The notes beneath the pieces were generated by a model that did not search any database, was not told the origin of the DNA, and saw only the letters and a list, made by a program, of their open reading frames with translations. A stretch of DNA of 64,000 nt, taken from NCBI GenBank assembly GCA_024752435.1, contig CP103035.1, positions 1,240,001-1,304,000 of the forward strand. Direction: 5' to 3'. Shown here piece by piece: positions 47,266-58,330 of the stretch; positions within the stretch are counted from its first letter, which is position 1, and each line of letters starts with the position of its first letter. A program made the translations under genes and the position numbers. Origin of the DNA: Allantophomopsis cytisporea. Lineage: Eukaryota > Ascomycota > Leotiomycetes > Phacidiales > Phacidiaceae.

Positions 47266-48305
47266 TTACAAGGCCTTGACTGGTATCTTTCGGCGCAGCT
47301 TGATAGTCTGCTCATAAAGAACATCCTTGAAGGCGAAAAGGAAGGCGGCGGTGAGCACACTTTGGGTAACCTTTGGACCGATGCCTGCAAGCATGTTAGT
47401 AGAGTGGCGGAGTCTCTGGAGAAAACGTACCCTTGTATAGACCAGCATAACCCTCCTCTTTAACGATTCTCCTGAAACTCTCCAGCATATTCTCCTTGCC
47501 TCCATCCCGTCCAGCAACATGCATCCGGCTCTTGACCGTAATATATGGGTAAGTGATACTGGTAGCTAAGAGCTTACCAAGAGCTCCCAGCATAAATGCG
47601 TATGTGGGTGTGACTCTCCTCTTCTTCTCTAACACTTGTTTCAATTGTTCGAAAAAGGTGTATTGGAGAATTGGGTTGATGACCAACACCAACGCAGGCA
47701 CCACTCCAGAGAATAGAGCCGAAGCCCCCTCCTCCCTAATAAGAGCAAGAAGTGTACCAATGGTAGTTGGGGCCTTCTCAGTCTTGCCAGTAAGCAGACT
47801 TTCATCGGATTCCTTGTTCTGCTTTCTGGTCGTCATGCGTGTGTTCACCACCCAGATAGGGTTGGTAAGAAGAACAGTAGCGCTTCCAGCAATAGCTCCA
47901 GCAACCATGCTCTCAACGGTTGTCAATCTCATATTCGGTCTGCCTGCCTTCAAAGCTGCCTTCTCGAAGCCAGAGCGTGTCCATTCGTACCAGTAATAGT
48001 AGACAAAATTCGTGACGGAGATACCGAACAATGCACTGTCAAGGCCAGCGTACAGGCCTGCGATGCCCTCGCGATCAAGGATGTGCTTGACTGCTTCAAG
48101 GAAATTTGTCGAGGCTCGTTTAGATTCAACTTGGGCACGCGTCGAGAGGGTGATGAGTGGATAGCTGGATCTATCAGTTATGGTGTACAGGGCATGTAGA
48201 GGAAAATTCGTACGTCAGGGTCATAGAGAGGAGTCCCCCTCCTGCGCCAGAGAGCGCATGGGCGATGTTATCGCTCTGCTGGACTGCGGTACTGGATGCT
48301 GCCAT
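47266..48305 (-). CDS. ANT1: peroxisomal adenine nucleotide carrier (PMP47/Ant1)
   Basis: Three exons, 48214..48305, 47431..48164 and 47266..47384; 314 residues. Three mitochondrial-carrier repeats are visible. Their signature starts are degenerate (YPLITLSTR, NPIWVVNTR, YPYITVKSR), as is typical for PMP47/SLC25A17, where the acidic residue is missing from Px[DE]xx[KR]. Repeat ends such as GLYAGL and GLYKGIGPK are standard. The family exchanges cytosolic ATP for AMP across the peroxisomal membrane, fuelling fatty-acid activation inside. The splice between exons 1 and 2 restores MTLTYPLITL, supporting the model. Confidence 0.9.
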
Positions 48306-49101
48306 TTTGAGTTTGCTTTACCAAACAGAAAATATGTATATATGCTGATTGAATTTGCTCTTCACGAAAGGATTGCCAGAGAAAGTTCACGAGTTGGTAA
48401 TTTATGGTAATGGAAGTAAAAACGGAAATGGAAATGGAAGTGGAAACTTGGGATGTGTTTGATGGTTCAAGGGTTCGTCGGAAGGCAGGGTGATGCGCAA
48501 TGGCACGCACGTTCATGGAGGTCCCGAGGCCTCGGCAACTCGAGCTCTTTCTGGGGAAATGATCCCGGTCGTGCCCGTGCTCACATGCCTCAGGGACTTT
48601 TTGCTGGTGATAGACTAGTCGTTACACTGCACAGGGTCTTTTTCTTTTGTTTTTGTAATGTACTTTCTTTGAATTTGTTTTGATATCTAGAGTCCTTAGC
48701 TGCGACATCGTCTGTTATTGTATGACGATTCTTTCGCTTCAAACAGGACCATTTTCTATTGAGGTTCATGGTACGGAGTGATAGTACTTACACAGTACCT
48801 TGCGAATGCATTGATACCGGGATGTTAGTGCTCTGACTCTCAGATGGCATTTCATTTCAATCGCATTGCATGTTAAAGCTGGTAACGCATGAATTGTAAC
48901 CAACTATCATAGCAAAATCCGAGCTCATATCCGCGGGCATCTGCTCAGCTAATAGTGGTTATAACCTGAACGCGTAGATATTTGTCCTTGGCAAAGAATA
49001 ATTGCATAATAAAGCACTATCTAACACCTCAAGTGCTCAGAAATCGGAAATATAGCAACAATGCCTGCAAGTAATCCCATATCATAATAGCTACAGACCC
49101 T
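48306..49101. other. intergenic, no gene seen
   Basis: About 800 bases. A GGAAATGGAAATGGAAGTGG repeat near 48410-48445 lies upstream of the carrier gene. No coding signal was recognised. Confidence 0.5.
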
Positions 49102-51112
49102 TCAATCGTCCAAAGTCAGATCGATCACCTCACCCCAAAACTTCATCACCGGTGGATCTATCTCCTGGGTTTTCTCAGGGCTACCATATGAGAGTCTTCG
49201 TCTAACGCTCTTGTTCCTCTCGTCGTTCCCAGCGGTTCCCACCGTCGTGGCTCTGGACGTTACAACCGACTCGGCATCTTTGCTGAGCTCATCTCTCGAG
49301 ACAATGCGTTTTCTCTTCGACGATGGGCTATATTCTGGTTGGAGTGAACCATAACGAGGTGTGGAAGAGAACGTTGGAGTAGGAAGATAGTCCGGATCTT
49401 GTAGTCTAGGGGAAGGAGTTCTAGGGATTTCGAATCCTGAATCGGTATATTCGGGGTATTTAGAACGGACGCTATGGGGCGTAAGTGTCAGCGTGACTTT
49501 TTCAATCAGCGTTGAATGACTTCCAGTTGGTGTTGATTGCAAAGCTTCGCTGTTTTGGATTCTCTGCTGTAGAGTCGAAGGTGTTTGAGGCGTCCGCGGC
49601 TCTTCAAAATTGGCAGGTCCCGGAAGCATTCCCGACTTCTTTTTGTTCGAGGCTTTGATAAGATTGAATTTGAATCTTCCATACCCAACATTGGTTTCGT
49701 TCTCAAGTGCGATTCGGAATTTTTTGCAACCCGAACAGACCTCGGAATGGCCGATCTTAATCGAGACTTCTCTAAGCATAAGCTCTGGTGACGGTGTAAT
49801 TCTTTCAAGCTCCCTAAGTTTATTGTTTTTCAAATCTGATCGCAAAAAGCAGTGGTGCTCGACTACAAAGCACATCAATTTCTTCTCTACGTGACACGCA
49901 TCAAGAAGCCTGTCTTCTTTCTCCAGCTCAGTATCAAATGGGGCCGTAGGTGGTCTAATGAGATTGCTTTCAAGCTCGAACCCCATAGTATCAGCAATAC
50001 TGAACACCTTACGGGTATAAAATTCTTCATTTAGATAAAGAGCGTTCGCAAGTTTGCGATACACTCGATAGCGAGTAGCTTGATAGCCACTTATAGAGAA
50101 AATAGTAGGGAATGAACCTCCACGATGAAGGACCGCTAACGTCTTGGTGTTTGCGTGAGATTTGAAATCAATCGATGTAACAGGTGTACATATAGATATC
50201 GTGCCAGGTGGTGTCTTTCCTAAGCCTGTTAGGAGTCGATGGAATGAAACATGTCTAAGATCTTCCAGGGTAAAGAATATCGTGTCGGCTTGTGGCAAAA
50301 TCGCCTTTCCAGTAAGATATGCTCGGATGCGTGGATTCTCTCGAGCATACGAAAAAGCCGAATTTCCTGAGGAGTCTTCTGTATACTTTGAAGCACCATT
50401 CCGTACTAGTATAGAAACTAGTTCTGCATTGCCATTCTTAGATGCTAGGATGAGAGGAGTCTCTCCCATTATGTTTTGAGCATCGATCTTTGCTCCATTA
50501 TTTATAGCCAATTTTGCTGCATTGACGTCTCCATTCTTAATAGCTATCAGAAGTAAAGTATTTCCATTCGTGTCGACATCCTCTTTGGCTTCATTCTCAC
50601 TGTCATCAGCTCTATCTAAGCACTTTGAATCTCCAGAAGACGTAGATAGATTGTCTTTATCCTCATCAAAGGGACCAGAGAACCCCATGAAGTGCTTATG
50701 AAGATCTTCACGAAGCTCAGGAATATGAAGGCCAGTAGTTTCAAACCTTGCCTTCTCCTTGTTGATGATGAATGACAGCCTTTCTACAGCGGAATGATTT
50801 TCGAAGGGAAAGACAATTGCATACTGAAATCCTTCTGAGCAAGGTGCTGCTTCGAGAACTGGCTTTGAGGGAGGATCTCTAAAACTGTGTCGCCGGGTGT
50901 CTGTAGAAGGGAAGTGAACATGTAAGTTTCCACAATAGAAAGGGCACCAGATTTCGGCTCTATCTTGGCACCAAAAAGCTGGTATGGCTGTTGGAATCTT
51001 CCCTGCAAGTAAGGTGAGTTAGTTATAATATCCTTATCCACAGATAAGCGCAGAAAACCTATAGCTTGTACTTACCTTGGAGTGCTTCCTTTCGTGAAAG
51101 TTTTCTCGACAT
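49102..51112 (-). CDS. ankyrin-repeat protein with DYW-like deaminase signature and C-terminal SIM
   Basis: Two exons, 51076..51112 and 49102..51002, with a 73-base intron whose TAACTAAC branch site is strong; 645 residues. The N-terminus has a Cys/His-rich patch (FWCQDRAEIWCPFYCGNLHVHF, here given as the region 22-43). Two to three ankyrin repeats follow at about 158-231 (GNTLLLIAIKNGD, GETPLILASKNGN). A deaminase-like domain spans about 255-465. It carries H383-V-E385 in CHVEKK and C435-SG-C438, the HxE and CxxC zinc/proton-shuttle signature of cytidine deaminases; the lysines after each motif recall plant DYW domains. About 180 residues of Ser/Pro-rich tail end in EVIDLTLDD, a SUMO-interaction motif. 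Fungal ankyrin-linked DYW-like deaminases were predicted in superfamily surveys (from memory). The substrate is unknown. Confidence 0.75.
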
Positions 51113-53265
51113 CTTGAGTCAAAGTAGCTGATGTATTCCAATGAGTGTCATTACTTATGATTGACTGCTATCTCAATGTTGAAAGGAGTCTATATGCAAG
51201 ATCATGTCAATGAAAGTACGCTTCTCTTTATATATGCATATACAAAAAGGGCAAACTAGCAAAAGAGCTCTTACAGTGCAATGACTCTGATCTTCTGCCC
51301 TGTATCATATCTTTTTCTCTTCGTTGGCGGTTCATTGAGGGAATCGGGTTAGAGTGCTTCTATAGAGCAAGAGAATTGAGTATAGCCTTCTGATGACTAC
51401 CTCCGAATGAACGCGCACATATTCTTCTTAGATGTATTGAAAACAAAAATGAGTAGTTACCTTGAGAAGAAGAAAAAAAGATTGTCTTTATACGAGTCTA
51501 GTCCTGCGTGTTCATTTACAAAGAAAGTAGATGGCTGTACACAGCACATTGAAGTATCTTACCGGATACGTGTACAAAGGTAACAAAATCTAATCCTGCA
51601 TAGTACACGAAAAGCATATACAGAGTATAAAGCTTATACTTTTACTTGGATATTTATGCGAGCAACCATTCAGTTAAGAGATAATATATTTACGTCCTTG
51701 CTTAGCAATATATTTATATGTAGCGTACGTTGGGAGCAAAAATCTTATTGCTTCAGATCGGGTATTGTTATGTAGCAGCGACTTAATTCCTTATATGAAA
51801 CAAGAAGATACCTGTTGCCGCTTGGGCCATAAAGAACAAAAAAGCGCCGAGGCTGCTTCTAAATTCTGAAAAGAGCTACAGAAGATGAAGATTCATAAAG
51901 GTGAGAACGAAAACAAAGTTTGGGAGGTAGATTGGTTTTGACGTCTTTGCTAAAGACTAGTTTCCCACATTCTCAGAGTTTCGTGATACCAGCCTGCACA
52001 TATATGTGTCTCGGTACATCTGCAGAAGATGGAGGCTGGTAAAATTCTCCTGACAGCTACCAGCTCACGTAGGAGGCATGTATGGGAAAAGGGACGGATT
52101 TTCCTAGAATTTCCAAGGACTTTATTCTCTTAATCATAGTGTTTCGAATCGAAATTGCTATTATGATCTGGGTATTCAATGCGGATGAGTGGTCGAAAAT
52201 ATACCCAGGTTAAGAAGTATATGTTTGAGAGTGAAGAACAACTAAATTCCCTTCCATACCTAGCATATCGGGCGTATCTATCTAACAAGGAAGCGGAGCG
52301 TGGGCGCGAAACAGCCTGTGAAATGTAGGAACAGGTATCTTTCGCCCATGGTACAATGTGCACTCGAATTAAATAATATGTGTGTAGGATGCAACATACA
52401 TGCGGCGTAGATTTCTGATATTGTGCAAGATACCAGGTCCGCCTAGTGTCTGTGTATGATTAATGCCTAAATCGCAGGTCTTACTCTATTCCCTATATAA
52501 GTCCACCACAACCTCTGCCATAATCGATTGATTGATTGCCTGATTGTAGGATGTATGTGTGTGAGGGTAAATGTGCTTGAAGACTGCTACCAATGTTCTG
52601 GCTGCGTGCTAAGATGACGCGGTCTTCAGGAGGTCGTCAAGGTATGCAGTACATAGTAATGCGCCAGGTCATCATCTCACAATCATTAGTTAATCATATT
52701 TGGTCTTGATGCTCAAAAGAGAAAAAGGGTTCAATTAACTATGTAACCCATCGACAAGTCTCATTGTAGCACTAATCCAGCACAATGAAGATGTTGAAGT
52801 TCTCCAAACGCCAGAGCTAATGCTTCCTATTTGATATGTTTCCCATCCAACCTTACAGACACGGATACTTTCTCCCGTGTCAACAACTCAAATCCACCCG
52901 CATGGGGATCTGTGAAGACCCATCCAGGGTCATAAAATAATAAACCCATCCCTCTTGATCAACATTGTCAAAAAGAGGTCCCATAATAACAAACAGTTCT
53001 TTATGGTCTATGTTGAAAGACTTTTTTCACTCCAGGCTTCTCGGATATCGAGATATAAGCCCCACCAACTCCCGAAAATCAAACAACAAATGAAAATGCA
53101 ACCCGCTGATTGGTCCAAGAGTCGTTGAGACCCTACATGCCTGTATCGTAAAATCATTCCGCCGTTAGATGCCCAAGAAAAAGATCGTTGTACGACGGGA
53201 AATATTAAGCTATCAGGGAAGACGTTGAGTCACCCTGGTCTTCTCAAATAAGAGAGAGAAGGCAT
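51113..53265. other. intergenic, no gene seen
   Basis: About 2.1 kb, AT-rich, between the start of the deaminase-like gene and the end of the SAM synthetase gene. Only chance frames were seen. The left part is the deaminase-like gene's promoter, the right part the SAM synthetase 3' UTR. Confidence 0.5.
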
Positions 53266-54743
53266 TTAGAACTTGAGGGTCTTTGGCTTCTCCCAGGTGA
53301 AGTTCTGGTTGGTGAAATGACCGTTCTTAGCAGTCTGGAAGTAGATTGGCTTGGCCAAATCCAACTCCTTGACGATGACACCTGGTCTAAGGTCGAAGTT
53401 GGCTCTGATGATCTCGACGAGCTCATCGGAGGTCTTCTCGGAGGTACCGTAGGTATCAACGAAGATGGAGAGTGGCTCAGCAACACCAATGGCGTAGGAA
53501 AGCTGGACGAGAGCACGGCGGGCGAGCTTGGCGTGGACGAGGGACTTAGCGATCCATCTGGCAACGTAGGCAGCGGATCTGTCGACCTTGGAGAAATCCT
53601 TTCCGGAGAAAGCACCACCTCCGTGGGCTCCCCATCCACCGTAGGTGTCGACAATGATCTTACGTCCGGTAAGACCAGCATCACCCTGTGGACCACCAAT
53701 AATGAAAAGTCCAGATGGCTGGATGTGGTAGATGGTCTCCTCAGTGAGGTACTTGGCTGGGATAACCTTCTTGACGATCTTCTCCAAGATCTCCTTGCGG
53801 AGCTCCTCGGTGGTGATAGCCTCGGAGTGCTGGGCAGAAACGACAACAGTGTGGACCTTGACTGGGACAACAGCTCCACCGTCGTGCTTGTACTCGATGG
53901 TGACTTGGGTCTTGGTGTCAGGTCTGAGCCATGGGAGGGAACCATCACGGCGAGCGGCGGACATAGCAGCGTTAAGCTTGTGGGCCAATTGGATGGTCAA
54001 TGGGAAAAGCTCTGGGGTCTCATCGGTAGCGTATCCGAACATGATACCCTGGTCACCAGCTCCGAGCTCCTCAAGGGCCTTCTCGTAGTGAAGTCCCTGG
54101 GCAATGTCCTTAGATTGCTCCTCAATGGCAACCAAAAGGTTCAAGGTCTTGTAGTCGAAACCTAGAAATTCATTAGTCTCGAATCATATCGAGATGTTAT
54201 TGAAGTTTCACATACCCTTAGCAGAGTCATCGTATCCGATGTCCTTGACAGCGTCACGGACGACCTTCTGGTAATCGATCTTTCCTGGAACAGTGATCTC
54301 ACCGAAGATCATGACCATACCAGTCTTAGTAGCAGTCTCACAAGCAACCTTGGAGAGCGGGTCGACAGCAAGGCATGCGTCGAGGACAGCGTCGGAACTG
54401 AAAAGGGAGTCAGCAAGTTATATCACGTAAATTGGTAATGTTGTGAAATTGGCTGAAGATGTCTTGGAAGCTTCTTCAGGGTTACAAAAACTTCAGCGCA
54501 TATTCTTGCGCGCGCAAGCGTCTGCAAGCCATTGTGACAGAAATGTTGAGGTCGAGAATGTACATACATTTGATCAGCGATCTTATCTGGGTGTCCCTCA
54601 CCTGTAAGAAAAATTAGTACTCAGTATGACCACGAAGAGGGAGTAACAAGTGCGCGACGTGCAAATACAGGCACATGCGACTCAATGGAAGAATACATAC
54701 CGACAGACTCGGAAGTGAAAAGGAAGTTTCCTGGGGCGACCAT
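53266..54743 (-). CDS. SAM2: S-adenosylmethionine synthetase
   Basis: Four exons, 54701..54743, 54568..54601, 54397 to 54216 and 54161 to 53266; 384 residues, the usual length. The second exon is only 34 bases and carries GEGHPDKIADQ, the ATP/methionine-binding motif. The third exon encodes KVACETATKTGMV. The last has GAGDQGIMFGYA (hexapeptide signature) and GGGAFSGKD. All key residues look intact. The enzyme makes S-adenosylmethionine from ATP and methionine in the cytosol. The strong bias to C-ending codons and long opposite-strand shadow frames suggest high expression. Intron 1 is 99 bases and intron 2 is 170, longer than elsewhere in the window. Confidence 0.96.
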
Positions 54744-56572
54744 TTTGGATGTTTGTAGTGATTGTGAGGAAGAACTGAGGAGATGTGGATGGTGGATGAA
54801 GAAGAGAGGGGGTTTTATTGAGGTGAAGGAACAATTAATGGTCCCTTGGACTACGGTTTTTTGGTGGGACAAAAATCGGAGAATGGTGCAATATTGGCCT
54901 TGGTGCCTTACAGCCGGGACTAGCGTGCGTGCCATGGAGGAGGGATCTGCCACATAACCCCACCATTCCACGATAGCTAAGATATCGCACGCAAGGCACT
55001 CCAGAGTCAGTCATACCAACACATCAATAATGACTCAATTCACTTAATCATTGCGCAACTTTGGGGTTCTCTTTTAACCTGATTCTCTTTTGATAATACC
55101 ATTGTTAGCATGGTTCTATGGTTTGTCAGTTGATTTCAACATTTCTCCATTGTCTTGAGAGCCTGGCCTTGAGCTTTTTAGGATCGAAACTGATCCTAAC
55201 AGCTCTGTCTTACAGTCGTACGTACATCGATTACAGTAAGACGAGCAACCCAAAGCTGAAGTTGCATCGGCGACATATTTCTACTATGCACAACAGAAGG
55301 ATTTGCCAATGATAGCCTTCAGACACATTAGATACGCTGCATCGGCGTTCAGATCCTGAACAAAAATCGGATCATGATACGCGATCTTCATTGGTGTGCA
55401 GCGTTCAACGAACAAATGGCTACACTCGGTATTCACAATACTGCGTAAACCTTCAGCATTCCCTCAGTTTCTCCAAGATGTCTCTTGACTCCGAATCCCT
55501 CGAAAACCATATTAAAGATCATTTGCCGAGACTTGAGAGTCTACTGATAGCGGCCGGTAAAGGATGACTTTCCCCTTGCTTATTTGCTGCCATAGCCAGT
55601 CAAAGCGCAGTATCACACACGAGGAACCTTAAACATTTGGTAAAGCGCCAAAGCGCTTCAGAGAAAAATCTTTTAGTCTCTCGTTACTTGTGCTCGGATA
55701 CGTATCTACCTTACCTATTTGGAACACCCTGTCTACTACGTTCCCGGGACCCGCGTATTCGTGTCTTACAATGTAAATTTTAATCAATCCCTGTAGCATT
55801 TCCCCCCCAAAATTGACGACTATATACTTGCTTGCCATCTGAAAGTGCATGACCCTTTGGAGGTGACAACACATCCTGAGAAACAGCTCGGAATGATTAG
55901 CTGTGCTTCTTGAATATCATTGCAATGCCGAGTCTTGGTTGACTATTCCATAAGTGAAAGAAGGACTTCAATGTTGCATGCGTCGTTTAGCATATGAAGG
56001 TTGCCACAAAGGGCAATAAAAGATTGTCGATATACATTTCATCTAAACATTTGACGATCAAAGGATTCACGGATTTTGTATACTCTGTTGAGTGAAGAAT
56101 ATGCAATGGTGCTAGAATTTTTAAATTACGACAATATCAGCAAAAAGAAAAAGAGACAAGAAAAGGCCGCAACTAAGAATTGGTTATTAGGCCCCCAAGC
56201 TGCGTGATGTGCAACCGAGTTACACAGTGATATGCAGTAGAAATCCTTATCGAATAAAAAGTACCACGCGATGGAGGGTAATCGTCAAGTGATCCAATTA
56301 TATCGTATTGCGCTGAATTCGAAATATTACCCTAGCTACAAATGTACCTGATGCTATGCCATGCAATACAGCCCCTATGCATAGTCTCCAGAGCTCTTAT
56401 AATCGGATTTGCTGAAGTCAACTTGCAGATCGGGCGTCATGAGCTACGTTATACAGAACAGTTACAGTGTAGATGCGGTTGCTTTATACCAGACTTAAAA
56501 TAGAACGAGAATTGATTGATACTCAAGCCGCCTCTCCTCAATCAACTTCACTCCCATCTTCGTTCCTATCTT
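54744..56572. other. intergenic with minor ORF-like fragments
   Basis: About 1.8 kb. The left part is the SAM synthetase promoter. Small frames at 55478-55567 (+, 29 residues, MSLDSESLENH start) and 55629-55874 (-) have protein-like composition but no supporting context. They may be relics. Confidence 0.4.
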
Positions 56573-57926
56573 TCAACTCCCTAGCACATCCCTCAACCAC
56601 TCTACATCCTCCGCTGCCCCTTCGCTGTTCTTTGCAAAGACAACCCTCGAATCTCCTTCTGACTCATCAACATCCTCGTACGCACTCCGATCCTTCCCCT
56701 CATGCACATCGACACTACGCCTTAACAGCGAACTCATCTCCACTGCCTGCTTAAATAGCCACCCACCAGCATCCAATCCAGATTCCGAGACACCAATCCG
56801 AGTTGATGGGATCACGAGTCCACTTCCGCGCGGCGGGAACCGCAGATGCGATCTTCGTGAGGGCGTGCCGAGATCTACTTCTTCCGTGCGGGGGCCAGAT
56901 TCTAAGTGTGCGGGGAGGCCAAGTTCTTCGTAGGTCGATTCATAGCCCGAGTCGGAGTCAAAGTCATCACTAGATCTGAGACCAGGCTCGGACTTGGAGC
57001 TAGGAGCAGGCGTGGGCTCTCCATCCCTCTCGGCCCACGAGGATGGCGCATACAAGCCCGACGTACGTAGGAAAAGCAGCGGGCTAGCAAAAGGATCAAA
57101 GGCTGCTGCTAAGGATCTGAATAGGTTTGGCATGGCGCTTCGAAGACGTCGCGCCTCTTCATCCTCAGCATTCTGCTTCCTGACTGCCGTCGACCTCCCC
57201 TGAACCACTTTCTTCCCTTTCAGTGCCGTTGAGAGATCGGACGCTTGCGTCTCGGGCAATGAGGTAGATGGCAGGGCTTGCGTTAACGGCGTCCAGTCGA
57301 ACACCGCATCTCTGACGGCCACAGCGCTCACCATGCCCCGCTTTCCAATGCGGCTCTCTGTCAGCCCAAATGACATTGCCAGAGTGCCACCTAGTTGGGC
57401 GCCGTAGACACCGACTGCACGCCGTGGAGCATTTACAGGGAAGAAGCCGGAGTGGGAGAGCAGCCAGTCATAGGCAAAGGTAATGTCGTGGATTGGGGTT
57501 GGGAACAGTGAGGTCATCGACCAGCGGTAATGGATGGTGACTATTGGGGTATTCCAAGAAGCAAGGAAGGGTGGGAGGGTGAAGGGTGTGGAGAGGGAGG
57601 AGGGCGTGGAGGGTAAATAAATTAGGACAGGGGAGGTTGGTGGGCAGGGAGGATTATAGATACTGAGGGCCGTTAGTTCTTCTTCTGTTGATGTGTTTAA
57701 TATGAGAGGATTTGTAGGATAATAAGAATATAATATTATACCTCAACTCAACTTGCCCATTCGCCCCACATGCAACTTTTACATTTTCCTGCACCGAGGC
57801 GGACGTTGACGATGCGTGACGCGTATATACTCCCTGACGCGTTTTAATTCCTGTGAATAGTCGCAGCGCTGTGGATGCATCATGAAGTCTTGATAGATGC
57901 CGTGAGCATGATGTTCTCAAAAACAT
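56573..57926 (-). CDS. alpha/beta-hydrolase-like protein, nucleophile replaced
   Basis: Two exons, 57742..57926 and 56573..57662, with a 79-base intron; 424 residues. The N-terminal 45 residues are Arg/Ser-rich and could target mitochondria. The core resembles a fungal alpha/beta-hydrolase: VLIYLPST strand, IVTIHYRW, HDITFAYDWLL, then VGVYGAQLGG where the nucleophile elbow GxSxG is expected. Gln151 takes the Ser place, so hydrolysis is doubtful. The C-terminal half is long, Ser/Glu-rich and probably disordered. I do not recognise the family's role. The gene is divergent from the glycine cleavage T-protein gene. Confidence 0.75.
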
Positions 57927-58330
57927 ATGGTTTTCACTGAATTATGGTATGATAGACGTGGAGACGATAATCATACGGGCACGCTTCTGCCCAGTACGCC
58001 CAGCAATTAATTACTCGGTTGGCGGCCACCGAGTACAAAAAGGCCCCAAGTACGGATTTAGTGCCTTATTTGTGCCTTGAAAATACATCTTGAATCTTAC
58101 ACTCTTGCTTCACGTAACTTACCCGTCACAACTGACAGCCCGTCCGAAACATTTTCGGGCCGGCTCACCCCCCATGACCCGCGCGCATGTGTCAAAAGGC
58201 GATAAGACTAAGGTAACTTATCTCATCACTGAAACCGATGTCGCTAATAAGTTAACAGCAGGGGACCCTTATGAATTCCTAGAATCCCCAAAGCTTCAAT
58301 TCTCGTCCAGTTCAAGGAATTTTGCGAAAA
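57927..58330. promoter_or_regulatory. divergent promoter region
   Basis: About 400 bases between the divergent starts of the hydrolase-like gene and GCV1. No specific site could be assigned. Confidence 0.4.

Noticed and set aside
53244..53948. 234-residue Ser/Pro-rich frame on the minus strand
   Set aside because: Alternative frame of the SAM synthetase exon.
53317..54165. 282-residue open frame on the plus strand
   Set aside because: Antisense shadow of the highly codon-biased SAM synthetase gene, with low-complexity translation.
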